A stretch of 64,000 nucleotides of DNA from Alphaproteobacteria bacterium (GCA_017307375.1 JAFKFH010000010.1:124001-188000), one strand, 5' to 3'; counted from the stretch's first letter, positions 7,746 to 16,750 are shown. Made by a program: numbers and translations. The notes: generated from the sequence alone by a model not told the origin.

Positions 7746-8990
7746 ATGTTCGGAATTTCACGGGGCAGGCTGTTGGGCGCGGCGGCGGCGGCCGCGCTGC
7801 TGTGGGCAGTACCGGGCGCGGCCGATGCCGCGACCGTCAAGCTCGGCGTGCTGGCACCGCTGACCGGCCCGGCCAGCGGCGACGGCGAGGACTATGTCCA
7901 CGGCGTGACGATGGCCGTCGAGGAAGCCAACAAGAAGGGCGGCATCGCCGGCTCGACGTTCGAGGTCATGGCCGTCGACGTCAAGGACGGTTCGGCCAAT
8001 GCGGTGACCTCGGCGGTCGAGCGCCTGCTGGCCGACAAGGACGTCCAGGTCATCCTGACCGGCTATGCCAGCATCTCGAATTTCGAGATCAACCTGATGG
8101 CCGACGCCGACATGCCGTTCCTGATCGCCGGCCCGTCGGGCCAGACCCGCGCGATCATCGCGCCGGATCCGGCGAAATTCTGGTGCTGCTGGTCCTATAC
8201 GCCGTCGTTCGACGGTTACGAGACCCAGGTGACGCCGTTCGTCGAGGGCCTGGCCAAGGCGGGCAAGATCAAGCTGGCCAGCAAGAAGGTCGCCATCGTC
8301 TCGTCCGACAACGCCTATTCGAAGACGATCTCGGAAGGCATGAAGAAGGTATTCGCCAAGGCCGGGTGGACCATCACGGTCGACGAGCTGGTGCCGTTCG
8401 GCGAGGTCACCGACTGGCGCGTCATTCTCGCCAAGGTCCGGCAGGACCCGCCCGACGTCGTCATCAACACCGATTACCTGCCCGGAAATTCGGCCACGTT
8501 CATGAACCAGTTCATGGAGGCGCCGACCAACAGCCTGGTGTTCCTGCAATACGCGCCCTCGGTGCCGGAATTCGTCAAGCTGGCCGGCAACAACGCCACC
8601 GGCGTGCTCTACAACCTGCTGGGCGGCCCGATCCGCAGCCCGAAATACCCGCTGGCCGGCGAACGCCTCGCCCAATACAAGGCGCGCTGGGGCGCCGAGG
8701 GCGGCCCCTATGGCGTCATGCTCTACGAAATGGCCTGGCACTATCTGAAGGCGCTCGAACAGGTCAAGGACCCGGCCAAGCACGAGGCGATCGGCAAGGC
8801 GATGGGGGCGATGACCCTCGATTCCGCGCAGGGCAAGATGGCCTTCGACCAGAAGACGCATCTGGCCGTGCAGGACGACGCCCATGTCCCGTTGCAATTC
8901 TACCAGCTGTGGCAAGGCGATCGCGTGCTGCTCTCGCCTCCGCAATATGCGACGGGCGAGTTCAAGCTGCCGCCGTGGATGAAGAACTGA
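7746..8990 (+). CDS. Liv-type ABC transporter substrate-binding protein (cluster 1)
   Basis: 414-residue periplasmic binding protein of the Leu/Ile/Val-amide type (peripla_BP_6). A signal peptide with a long alanine-rich core ends near residue 28 (AADA), and the mature start TVKLGVLAPLTGPASGDGED is typical of the family. The ATG at 7746 has a strong GGAGGGG site. It heads an operon with two ATPases, two permeases and an alpha/beta hydrolase. The gap of 137 bases after it carries palindromic repeats that may let it be made in excess over the other subunits. The ligand is unknown; amino acids, amides and short acids are all possible for this family. Confidence 0.9.
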   Translation: MFGISRGRLLGAAAAAALLWAVPGAADAATVKLGVLAPLTGPASGDGEDYVHGVTMAVEEANKKGGIAGSTFEVMAVDVKDGSANAVTSAVERLLADKDVQVILTGYASISNFEINLMADADMPFLIAGPSGQTRAIIAPDPAKFWCCWSYTPSFDGYETQVTPFVEGLAKAGKIKLASKKVAIVSSDNAYSKTISEGMKKVFAKAGWTITVDELVPFGEVTDWRVILAKVRQDPPDVVINTDYLPGNSATFMNQFMEAPTNSLVFLQYAPSVPEFVKLAGNNATGVLYNLLGGPIRSPKYPLAGERLAQYKARWGAEGGPYGVMLYEMAWHYLKALEQVKDPAKHEAIGKAMGAMTLDSAQGKMAFDQKTHLAVQDDAHVPLQFYQLWQGDRVLLSPPQYATGEFKLPPWMKN

Positions 8991-9018
8991 CGGGTGCCGC
9001 AGGTTTCCATGCCCATCA

Positions 9019-9106
9019 CCGTCATTCCCGCGACAGCGGGAAGCCAGGGTAGGCACGTCGTCGCTTGCGAGGCCCCGAACCCTGGGCCCCGGGTCGAGCC
9101 CGGGGC
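9019..9106. repeat. Intergenic palindromic repeat element
   Basis: Two palindromes lie between the binding-protein gene and the ATPase gene: TTCCCGC-gaca-GCGGGAA (9025-9042) and CCCCGGG-tcgag-CCCGGGG (9087-9105). The first is embedded in GTCATTCCCGCGACAGCGGG, a form of an extragenic repeat that I know to be widespread in proteobacterial genomes. No second copy is seen in this window, so repeat status rests on that recall. It may stabilise the upstream mRNA end. Confidence 0.6.
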
Positions 9107-9127
9107 GGCGGAAGGCGGGCCGGCGTG

Positions 9128-9856
9128 ATGCTGTCGGTCCGCAACCTCGCCAAGTCCTATGGCGCGCTGGCCGTGCTGCGCGACGTCTCGTTCGACGTCG
9201 CCGCCGGAGAAATCCTCGGCATCGCCGGCCCGAACGGCAGCGGCAAGTCGACCCTGTTCAACGTCCTGACCGGCATCCCCGTGCGCGCCGACGACGGCGA
9301 GATCCGCTTCGACGGGCGCGAGATCCGCAACCTGCCGGCGCCGGCGATCGTCGCCGCCGGCCTGGTCCGCACCTTCCAGCGCGAAACCGCATTCGAGACG
9401 CTGACCTCGCTGGAGAACGTGCTGGCCGGACCGCTGCACGACCTGCGCATGCCCAGTGCCGACGCCCGCCGCCGCGCCGAGGCCGCGCTGGATTTCGTCG
9501 GCTTTCCGGCCGAGCGCATCGGCTGGATCGCGGCCGATCTTTCCGTTTTCGACCGCAAGCGGCTGATGATCGCCTCGGCCCTGGCGCTCGGCCCGAAGCT
9601 CTGCCTGTTCGACGAACCGGTCGCCGGGCTGGCCCCGCCCGAGATCCAGGCGATCATGGCCATCCTGCGCCGGCTGCGCGACCGCGGCACCGCGGCGATC
9701 CTGGTCGAACATGTCCTGCCTGCGCTGCTCGGCGTCTCCGACCGGCTGATGGTGCTGCACCAGGGCGTGGTCCTCGCGACCGGTGCGCCGCAGGACGTGA
9801 TCCGCGATCCCCGCGTCATCGATGCCTATCTCGGACCCGGCCGGCATGCTGCTTGA
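9128..9856 (+). CDS. livG: Liv-type ABC transporter ATPase, LivG-like (cluster 1), with altered signature motif
   Basis: 242 residues. Walker A GPNGSGKS spans residues 34-41, Walker B LCLFDEP lies near 160 and the switch His is in VEHVLP. The ABC signature is unusual: where LSYGQ or LSGGQ is expected the protein has LSVFD (138-142), lacking the glycine and glutamine. The codons read clearly, with no sign of a frameshift. In an asymmetric ABC dimer one weak site can be tolerated, and its LivF partner keeps a normal signature. ATG at 9128 is preferred over GTG at 9125. It overlaps livF by 11 bases. Confidence 0.88.
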   Translation: MLSVRNLAKSYGALAVLRDVSFDVAAGEILGIAGPNGSGKSTLFNVLTGIPVRADDGEIRFDGREIRNLPAPAIVAAGLVRTFQRETAFETLTSLENVLAGPLHDLRMPSADARRRAEAALDFVGFPAERIGWIAADLSVFDRKRLMIASALALGPKLCLFDEPVAGLAPPEIQAIMAILRRLRDRGTAAILVEHVLPALLGVSDRLMVLHQGVVLATGAPQDVIRDPRVIDAYLGPGRHAA

Positions 9857-10556
9857 GATCGCCGGACTGAAGGCCGGTTACGGCGGCGTCACCGTCCTGC
9901 ACGCCCTCGACCTGGAGATCGGCGCGGCCGAGACCGTCGGCCTGTTCGGCCCGAACGGCCATGGCAAGACCACCTTGCTGAAGACGGTCTCGGGGCTGGT
10001 CGCGGCGCGCGGCGGCACGATCCGGTTCGACGGCGTCGACATCACCAACCGGAAGCCCGGCCATATCGTCGAGCTGGGCCTGGTCCATGTGCCGCAGGGC
10101 AACCTGCTGTTCCCCGACTGCACGGTGGCAGAGGCCCTGTCCCTCGGCGCCTGGCCCCGGCGCGCGCGGCCGCGCGAGGCGGCCAACCGCGCCCGCATCG
10201 AGACCCTGTTTCCCCGGCTGGCCGAACGCCGCCGCCAGAAGATCCACGGCCTCTCGGGCGGCGAGCGCCAGATGCTGGCGATCGGCGTCGCGCTGATGGC
10301 CGAACCCAGGCTGCTGATCCTCGACGAACCGACGCTGGGCCTGGCCCCGAAGGTGCGCGGCGAGCTGGCCGCGGCGATCACCGAACTGGCCGGAGGCGGC
10401 CTGCCGATGCTGGTGGTCGAGCAGGACCTGCGTTTCCTCGGCGCCGTCTGCCCGCGGCTGGCCCTGATCGATCGCGGGCAGGTGGTGCTGGAGGCCCCGA
10501 GCGCCACGATCGACGAGGCAGCGATCATGTCGCGCTATTTCGGTGACGCGGCATGA
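9846..10556 (+). CDS. livF: Liv-type ABC transporter ATPase, LivF-like (cluster 1)
   Basis: 236 residues, the usual LivF length. Walker A GPNGHGKT, signature LSGGERQ and Walker B LLILDEPTLGLAP are all normal. It pairs with the preceding LivG-like ATPase to drive the importer. The ATG at 9846 lies inside the end of livG (11-base overlap), and the gene ends in an ATGA overlap with livH, so the four transporter genes are translationally chained. Confidence 0.92.
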   Translation: MLLEIAGLKAGYGGVTVLHALDLEIGAAETVGLFGPNGHGKTTLLKTVSGLVAARGGTIRFDGVDITNRKPGHIVELGLVHVPQGNLLFPDCTVAEALSLGAWPRRARPREAANRARIETLFPRLAERRRQKIHGLSGGERQMLAIGVALMAEPRLLILDEPTLGLAPKVRGELAAAITELAGGGLPMLVVEQDLRFLGAVCPRLALIDRGQVVLEAPSATIDEAAIMSRYFGDAA

Positions 10557-11428
10557 GCGGCGACGCGCTGGTCACCATCGCCGTCTCGGCCCTCGTGCTG
10601 GGCTCGCTCTACGCCGTCATGGCGCTGGGACTGGCCGTGGTGTGGTCCAGCCTCGGCATCTTCAATTTCGCCCATGGCCTGTTCATGACGCTCGGCGCCT
10701 ATGTCGCCTGGCAGGTGGCGGCCGGTGCCGGCTGGGGGCTGTGGCCCGGAATCGTCGCCGCGGTGGCCGCCGCGATGGCGGTCGGTGCAGTCGCCTGCGA
10801 GCTGCTGGTGCGGCCGTTCCTCGGCCGCAAGGATGTCGTGCTGGTCGCCGTCATCACCACGCTGGCCGGCGCCACCCTGATCGAGAACGGGGTGCTGCTG
10901 GCCTGGGGCGGCCGGCCCAAGCAGCTGCCGCCGCTGGCGACCGGCACCGTCAACCTGTTCGGCGCCGCGCTGTCGGCACACGAGGCCGTAATCGTCGCGA
11001 TCACCCCGCTGATCCTGCTGGCGGTCTGGCTGTTCCTCGGCCGCACCCGGCTCGGCGCCGCCCTGCGCGCCGTGGCGCAGAATCACGAGGCGGCGCTGCT
11101 GATGGGCCTGCCCGCGGCGCGGCTCTATGCGCTCGCCTTCGCACTGGCGGCGGGGCTTGCCGCCATCGCCGGCATCTTCCTCGGCGCCATCCGCTTCATG
11201 TCGCCGGCGATGGGCGGGGATCCGCTGCTGAAGGCCATGGTCGTCGTGATCTTCGGCGGGGTCGCGCGCTTCGCCGGGCCGGTCGTCGCGGCCTATCTGA
11301 TCGGGCTGATCGAGGCGGTCTCGACCTATGCGATCGGCCTTTACTGGACCCCGTCCGTCCTGTTCCTGTTCATGATCGGCACGCTGATGCTGCGCCCCCA
11401 GGGCCTGTTCGGCGGGGCGCGGCGATGA
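10553..11428 (+). CDS. livH: Liv-type ABC transporter permease, LivH-like (cluster 1)
   Basis: 291-residue integral membrane protein with about eight hydrophobic helices. The early segment YAVMALGLAVVWSSLGIFNFAHG is split here as the family hallmark: a GLAVV helix followed by NFAHG, seen in all LivH proteins. ATG at 10553 overlaps the livF stop (ATGA), and its own stop overlaps livM (ATGA). Confidence 0.92.
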   Translation: MSGDALVTIAVSALVLGSLYAVMALGLAVVWSSLGIFNFAHGLFMTLGAYVAWQVAAGAGWGLWPGIVAAVAAAMAVGAVACELLVRPFLGRKDVVLVAVITTLAGATLIENGVLLAWGGRPKQLPPLATGTVNLFGAALSAHEAVIVAITPLILLAVWLFLGRTRLGAALRAVAQNHEAALLMGLPAARLYALAFALAAGLAAIAGIFLGAIRFMSPAMGGDPLLKAMVVVIFGGVARFAGPVVAAYLIGLIEAVSTYAIGLYWTPSVLFLFMIGTLMLRPQGLFGGARR

Positions 11429-12357
11429 CCCGGCGCGGTGTCGTCATCGGGCTGGCCGCGCTGGGGCTGCTGGCTGCCCTGCCCTTCGTCTTTCCCGTGC
11501 CGTATCTGCGGCACATCTTCATCCTGGCCTTCATCTACGCGGTGGTCGCCTCGAACTGGGACCTGTCGCTCGGCTATGGCGGGATCTTCAACTTCGCCCA
11601 TGTCGCCTTCTTCTCGATCGGCGTCTACGGTTACGGCATCCTGACCAAGCTGGCCGGCTGGTCGCCGTGGGCGGCACTGGCGGCCGGGGGCGTGCTCGCC
11701 ACCCTCGCCGCCGTGCTCGTCGCCATCCCGGTCCTGCGCCTTTCCGGCATCTACATCATCCTGGTCACCTTCGCCTTCGCCCAGCTGGTGCTGCAACTCG
11801 TGGTCAGCCAGTCCGGGCTGACCGGGGGCATGATGGGCATGGTCGGCCTGCCGACTTTCCAGATCCCGGGCTACAACCTCGCCCGCGACGGCAAGCTCGG
11901 CTATTACTTCGGCGCGCTGGCATTGCTGGTCGTCTCGACCGCTTTCCTGCGCGCCTTCGTCGGCTCGCGGCTCGGGCTTGCCATCCGTGCCTTGCGCGAC
12001 GATCCCGACTATGCCGCGGCCCGCGGCATTTCGGTCGCCCGCCAGCGCATCCTGACGCTTGCCGCCTCGGCTTTCTTCACCGGCGTCGCCGGCGCCTATT
12101 ATGCCGCCTATCTGCGCATCGCCTCGCCCGACGCCTTCGGCGTCAGCCTGCTGTCGCTGCTGCTGTCGATCCTGCTGCTCGGCGGGCTGGCCTCGATCTA
12201 CGGGCCGGTCGTCGCGGCCCTGGTCCTGACCTTCCTGTCGGAAGCCTCGGTCGATCTGGGCCCCTGGCGACACATCGCCATCGCCGTCGTCATCATCGTC
12301 GTGGTGCGGATCTGGCCGGGGGGCCTGTGGTCCGCGCTGCGCCGGCTTTCATCCTGA
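11425..12357 (+). CDS. livM: Liv-type ABC transporter permease, LivM-like (cluster 1)
   Basis: 310-residue membrane protein with about nine helices. The family pattern LSLGYGGIFNFAHVAFF and the cytoplasmic coupling segment RALRDDPDYAAARGI are present, the latter corresponding to the loop that meets the ATPases. It is joined to livH by an ATGA overlap and followed 22 bases later by the hydrolase gene. Confidence 0.92.
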   Translation: MTRRGVVIGLAALGLLAALPFVFPVPYLRHIFILAFIYAVVASNWDLSLGYGGIFNFAHVAFFSIGVYGYGILTKLAGWSPWAALAAGGVLATLAAVLVAIPVLRLSGIYIILVTFAFAQLVLQLVVSQSGLTGGMMGMVGLPTFQIPGYNLARDGKLGYYFGALALLVVSTAFLRAFVGSRLGLAIRALRDDPDYAAARGISVARQRILTLAASAFFTGVAGAYYAAYLRIASPDAFGVSLLSLLLSILLLGGLASIYGPVVAALVLTFLSEASVDLGPWRHIAIAVVIIVVVRIWPGGLWSALRRLSS

Positions 12358-12379
12358 ATCAGCAGCGGAGGCAACGACC

Positions 12380-13195
12380 ATGCAAGAAAGCTTCATCGCG
12401 ACCGACCACGGCCGCATCTTCGCCCGCGACAGCGGCGGACCCGGACCGGCGGTCCTGTTCCTGCACGGCAATTCGTCCTGCAGCGCGATCTTCCAGCACC
12501 AGATGGGCTCGGACCTGGCCGGGCACTACCGCTTCATCGCCGTCGACCTGCCGGGGCACGGCCAGTCAGACAATGCGACCGATCCGGCCCGCACCTATAC
12601 GCTGACCGGCCTTGCCGACGTCGTCGTGCAGGTGCTGGCCGCACTGGGCATCGCCGATCCGGTCATCGTCGGCTCGTCGATGGGCGGCCACATCGCGATC
12701 GAGGTGGCCAGCCGCCTCGACGGGATACGCGGCCTCGCCATCAGCGGCACCCCGCCCTGCGGCCCCGGCCCCGACGTGATGAGCGTGTTCACGCCCCAAC
12801 CGCAGATGGCGTTCACCTTCAAGCCCGAATTCACCGCCGAGGAGGCGGAAACCTACGCCCGCTACACCACCTCGCTGAAACTGCCGCTGGACCCGGCCTT
12901 CGTCGCGGCGGCCAAGCGGGCGGACGGCCGGCTGCGCGCGCTGATCGGTCAATCCTTCGTCGCCGGCACCGAAGGCACGCCGGCGGTGCCCTTCGTCGCC
13001 GCATGGCCCAGGCCGATCGCCGTCATCCAGGGCGCCGACGAACCGTTCTTCGACAACGGCTATGTCGAAGGGCTGGCCTGGGGCAATCTGTGGGAGGGCC
13101 GGGTCCACATCATCCCCGATGCCGGGCATGTGCCGTTCTACGAAAAGCCGGACGCCTACAACCCGATGCTGGCCCGGTTCCTCGCCGCTACCTGA
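12380..13195 (+). CDS. Alpha/beta hydrolase at the end of the LuxR-linked transporter operon
   Basis: 271 residues of the alpha/beta-hydrolase fold. The oxyanion segment FLHGNSSCS, the nucleophile elbow GSSMGG (about residue 97) and the C-terminal catalytic His in AGHVPFYE (about 253) are all visible. A GGAGG site precedes the ATG. As the last gene of the operon it probably hydrolyses the compound brought in by the transporter, an ester, amide or lactone. A lactonase acting on the LuxR ligand is another possibility. The stop overlaps the convergent DUF2125 gene by 8 bases. Confidence 0.85.
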   Translation: MQESFIATDHGRIFARDSGGPGPAVLFLHGNSSCSAIFQHQMGSDLAGHYRFIAVDLPGHGQSDNATDPARTYTLTGLADVVVQVLAALGIADPVIVGSSMGGHIAIEVASRLDGIRGLAISGTPPCGPGPDVMSVFTPQPQMAFTFKPEFTAEEAETYARYTTSLKLPLDPAFVAAAKRADGRLRALIGQSFVAGTEGTPAVPFVAAWPRPIAVIQGADEPFFDNGYVEGLAWGNLWEGRVHIIPDAGHVPFYEKPDAYNPMLARFLAAT

Positions 13196-14153
13196 CCAGG
13201 GCCGGCGGCAGGACCACCGGCAGGGTGGCGACCGGCCGTTCGAACACGAACAGCCGGCCATCCTGGCCCGAGAACGGCACCTTGGTGCCGTCGGGCAGGG
13301 TCAGGGCGAAGATGCCAGCCGCCGTGGTCTGACCGGGCGTCAGATAGCCGCTCTTGCCCATTGCGGTAACCGCCGCCTTGGCACCCTGGATCGTCACGGT
13401 CCCCGCGCCGAGCGGGCGGCCCTGCGCATCCAGGGCCAGGGTCGCGTCGCCGTTGAGGCGCAGCGGCCCCCAGGCGATCTCGAGCCGCTTGACCTCGATG
13501 TCGCCACCGGCGTCGCGCCAGGCAGCGATCGCGGCGGGCAGCGGCCCCCCGGGCCAGCGGTCGTCGACCTGGCCCAGGATGCCGACACGGTCGACGCGGC
13601 GGCCCAGCGGCGCCGGCACCGTTTCCGGCAGGTCGAGCTGCTCGGCGATCAGCGATATTTCGGTGCCGGCCTCGATCCGCCGCAGATTGAGCTGGGCGCG
13701 GGCCGCCGGCAGGGCCTGACCGTCGGCGATCATCGTCGGCTGCTTGGCCTCGACGACGATGTCGCGCCAGCCGGCCGGGTCGGCCAGCAGGCTGCCGTGC
13801 AGCACCTTGGCATCGATCTCCAGCTTGTGTCCCAGCAGGTCGAAGGTCTGCCGGCCGTCCGCCTCGGCGATCGCATGGCGCGGCGCCCAGGGCTGGACCA
13901 CGATCTTGATCGGCCCGGCCCCGCGCCAGTCCAGGCCGTTGCCCGCCAGATGCGGGGTTGGCACGGTCATTTCGAGGCGGAAGGGAAAGCCGCCCATCGC
14001 GATCTCGCCGTGTTCGACGGTCCAGCCTGCGGCGCGCCGCTCGGCCACCCAGCGCTCGGCCCCGTCGCGGAACAGCCCCGCGGCATAGAACCAGTAGCCG
14101 ACATAGGCGGCGACGAGGGCGACGACGGCCGCACCGATCAGATAATAGCGCAT
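13188..14153 (-). CDS. DUF2125 domain protein, membrane-anchored
   Basis: 321 residues. An N-terminal hydrophobic helix (about residues 3-25) is followed by a long mostly beta-type exported region; the segments WTVEHGEIAMGGFPFRLEM and LDWRG belong to the DUF2125 pattern found mainly in alphaproteobacteria. No enzyme motif is seen. It follows a TRAP-type binding protein gene by 12 bases on the same strand. The family has no settled function. Confidence 0.8.
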   Translation of the reverse strand: MRYYLIGAAVVALVAAYVGYWFYAAGLFRDGAERWVAERRAAGWTVEHGEIAMGGFPFRLEMTVPTPHLAGNGLDWRGAGPIKIVVQPWAPRHAIAEADGRQTFDLLGHKLEIDAKVLHGSLLADPAGWRDIVVEAKQPTMIADGQALPAARAQLNLRRIEAGTEISLIAEQLDLPETVPAPLGRRVDRVGILGQVDDRWPGGPLPAAIAAWRDAGGDIEVKRLEIAWGPLRLNGDATLALDAQGRPLGAGTVTIQGAKAAVTAMGKSGYLTPGQTTAAGIFALTLPDGTKVPFSGQDGRLFVFERPVATLPVVLPPALVR

Positions 14154-14165
14154 GGGTTCTTCCAG

Positions 14166-15176
14166 CTAACGCGGATAACGACTGATGGCATCGAGTTCGG
14201 CCGGGTCGAAGCGCCGGGCGAAATCGGCCGTGGCCGCACGGAGGGCGGCACGGAAGGCGGCGCGGTCGGGGTCGGTCTCGACCACCATGCCGCGCTGGCG
14301 GGCCAGGGCGATGCCGGCCTCGCGATCGGCGGCCGACCGCGCCCGCATCGCCGCGGCACCGGCCTGCGCCGCCGCGGTCAGCAGCGTCCGCTCGGCAGCG
14401 ACCAGGGTGCCCCAGCGTGCCGGCGAAACGACGATCAGGGCCGGCGACACGGCATGATCGGTCAGCGACAGATAGCGCTGAACCCGCCACAATTCGACCG
14501 ACAGGATGACGCCCAGCGGATTTTCCTGGCCGTCGAGCGCGCCCTGGCGCAGCGCGCCGAACAGTTCCAGGAAGGGGACGCGGGTCGTGGTGGCCCCCAG
14601 CCGCGTCAGCCCCTCGGCCAGCACCGGGTTGTCCATCACCCGCAGGCGCAGGCCCTGGAGATCTTCCGGACGGCGCAACGGCCGCTTGGCGTTGGTGATT
14701 TCGCGAAAGCCGGTGTCGCCCCACGCCAGGCCGATCACACCCGTCGCATTGACGGCCGCCATCAACCGCTTGCCCAGCGGTCCGGCCAGCACGGCGGCAA
14801 CATGGGCGGAATCGTCGAACAGATAGGGCAGGTCGAGGATCTGCAGGTCGGGAACCTGGGCGGCGAAGATGCCGCTGGTGGCGATCAGCAGGTCGAGTTC
14901 GCCGCGGCGGACCGCGGCGGCCATCTTCGTCGCATCGCCCAGCTGACCGTTCGGAAACTGCTGCAGCTTCAGCCGCTGCGACGAGCCGCGGCCGAGTTCG
15001 TCGGCCATCGCGCTTGCGGCGTCGCCGTACTGGGAATCGGGGGGCAGCGTATAGCCCAGCCGCAGCACCTGGGCATGGATCGGCGGCGCGGCCAGCGCCA
15101 GGACGACGAGCAGCAGACAGGCTACGGCCGAAAAATGCAGACGCGGCACCCGATGCACGCCGATTGACCTGGGCAT
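14166..15176 (-). CDS. TRAP-type transporter periplasmic binding protein (DctP family)
   Basis: 336 residues with a signal peptide (hydrophobic core about residues 14-32, ending PPIHA) and then VLRLGYTLPPDSQYGDAA, typical of DctP-family receptors for dicarboxylates, sialic acid or related acids. The characteristic GLRLRVMDNPV segment, which holds the carboxylate-binding arginine, lies about residue 155. ATG at 15176 is chosen because GAGGAG lies 11 bases before it; an upstream in-frame ATG at 15212 would spoil the signal peptide. No DctQ/DctM membrane genes are in the window, so it is an orphan receptor or serves a distant permease. Confidence 0.88.
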   Translation of the reverse strand: MPRSIGVHRVPRLHFSAVACLLLVVLALAAPPIHAQVLRLGYTLPPDSQYGDAASAMADELGRGSSQRLKLQQFPNGQLGDATKMAAAVRRGELDLLIATSGIFAAQVPDLQILDLPYLFDDSAHVAAVLAGPLGKRLMAAVNATGVIGLAWGDTGFREITNAKRPLRRPEDLQGLRLRVMDNPVLAEGLTRLGATTTRVPFLELFGALRQGALDGQENPLGVILSVELWRVQRYLSLTDHAVSPALIVVSPARWGTLVAAERTLLTAAAQAGAAAMRARSAADREAGIALARQRGMVVETDPDRAAFRAALRAATADFARRFDPAELDAISRYPR

Positions 15177-15255
15177 GGGTTCATGTTTCTCCTCAGGCGC
15201 TGGAATTGTCAAATTGTACGGTCCCCGCGCCCGTCCGCGTCAGCGAGTAGCTTTT

Positions 15256-16146
15256 ATGTCCGCTCCCCCCGCCTCGTCGTCGCAATCGGCCATGCTCGCC
15301 CTGGCCCCGGCCGTGTTCGTCGTGCTGTGGTCGACCGGCTTCATCGGCGCCAAGCTCGGCCTGCCCTATGCCGAGCCGATGACCTTCCTGTCGCTGCGCT
15401 TCGGCATCGTCGCGGCGATGATCGCGGTGTTCGCGACGGTATTCGGCGCCCCCTGGCCGCGGCGGCCGGCCGACGCGCTGCATATCGCCATTGCCGGCCT
15501 GCTGGTCCACGCCGTCTATCTCGGCGGCGTCTTCGCCTCGATCGCCCACGGCGTCGATGCCGGCGTCTCGGCCCTGATCGTCGGCACCCAGCCGCTGTTC
15601 ACCGCCGTGCTGGCCAGCCGCCTGCTCGGCGAGACCGTCACCGGGCGGCAGTGGCTCGGCTTCCTGCTGGGGCTGGCCGGTGTCGGCCTCGTCGTCTCGG
15701 CCAAGCTCGGCCAGGGCCAGGGCACCACTTTCGGCTACCTGCTGTCGGTGCTGGGGCTGGTCGGCATCACCATCGGCACGCTCTACCAGAAGCGCTTCTG
15801 CGCCCATATGGACCTGCGCACCGGCAGCGCGATCCAGTTCGCCGCCTCGTCGCTGGCGCTGCTGCCCTTCGCGCTGGCCTTCGAGACGATGAAGATCACC
15901 TGGAGCGGGGAATTCATCTTCGCCCTGGCCTGGCTCTGCGTTGTCCTCTCGCTCGGGGCCATCACCCTGCTCTATATTCTGATTCGCCGCGGGGCGGCGG
16001 CACGGGTGGCATCGCTGTTCTACCTGGTGCCCCCCTGCACCGCGGTGGTCGCCTGGTTCCTGTTCGGCGAGCGGCTGTCGGCGCTGGCCTGGGCAGGCAT
16101 GGCCCTGGTCGCGCTCGGAGTAGCCCTGGTCAATGTCCGCCGCTGA
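15256..16146 (+). CDS. EamA-family (DMT) inner-membrane exporter
   Basis: 296 residues with ten predicted hydrophobic helices in two EamA repeats, the second ending in ALAWAGMALVALGVALVNV, which is typical of the family. Such proteins export amino acids and small metabolites. The start at 15256 follows a weak ribosome site. Its end overlaps the ChaC-like gene by 14 bases, so the two are co-transcribed. The substrate is unknown. Confidence 0.88.
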   Translation: MSAPPASSSQSAMLALAPAVFVVLWSTGFIGAKLGLPYAEPMTFLSLRFGIVAAMIAVFATVFGAPWPRRPADALHIAIAGLLVHAVYLGGVFASIAHGVDAGVSALIVGTQPLFTAVLASRLLGETVTGRQWLGFLLGLAGVGLVVSAKLGQGQGTTFGYLLSVLGLVGITIGTLYQKRFCAHMDLRTGSAIQFAASSLALLPFALAFETMKITWSGEFIFALAWLCVVLSLGAITLLYILIRRGAAARVASLFYLVPPCTAVVAWFLFGERLSALAWAGMALVALGVALVNVRR

Positions 16147-16747
16147 GATCGTTCAGATTCCGTTCGACGCCGAGGAAAACCTCGACCCCTCGGAAGTCGT
16201 TCCGCGCCCCAAGCTGCAGCGCGAGGGCACCGAGCCTCTCTGGGTATTCGGATACGGCTCGCTGATGTGGGACCCCGGTTTCCCGTTCGAGGAAAGCCGC
16301 ACCACGCTGCTGCGCGGCTATCACCGCGCGTTCTGCGTCTGGTCGCATCACTATCGCGGCACGCGCGAGCATCCGGGGCTGGTGCTGGGGCTGAAGCGCG
16401 GCGGATCCTGCCGCGGCCGGGCATTTCGCGTATCTGCCAGCAACGAACCGGCCGTCATCGACTATCTGTGGCGGCGCGAATTGCTGACGGGCGTCTATCG
16501 CCCGGTCCTGACCCAGGCGGCGACCGACCAGGGCCCGGTGACCGCCCTGGCCTTCGTCGCCGACCCGCACCACACCCAATATGCCGGCCGGCTGGCCGAC
16601 TCCGCGATCGTCGAGCGGATACGGAGCGCCACCGGCGCCCGTGGTCCCTGCCGCGACTACCTCGTCAACACCGTGCGGCATCTCGAGGAAATCGGCATCC
16701 GCGACAAGGCGCTGCACCGGCTGATGCTGGCGGTCGAGGGCGCCTGA
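16133..16747 (+). CDS. ChaC-like gamma-glutamylcyclotransferase
   Basis: 204 residues. The family motif appears as VFGYGSLMWDPGF (about residue 33), the substrate-binding YGSL loop of the gamma-glutamylcyclotransferase fold, followed by RGYHRAFCVWS and GLVLGL. ChaC enzymes cut glutathione to 5-oxoproline and Cys-Gly. The ATG lies within the end of the EamA gene. Convergent with nrdJ (3-base gap). Confidence 0.9.
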   Translation: MSAAEIVQIPFDAEENLDPSEVVPRPKLQREGTEPLWVFGYGSLMWDPGFPFEESRTTLLRGYHRAFCVWSHHYRGTREHPGLVLGLKRGGSCRGRAFRVSASNEPAVIDYLWRRELLTGVYRPVLTQAATDQGPVTALAFVADPHHTQYAGRLADSAIVERIRSATGARGPCRDYLVNTVRHLEEIGIRDKALHRLMLAVEGA

Positions 16748-16750
16748 GGT

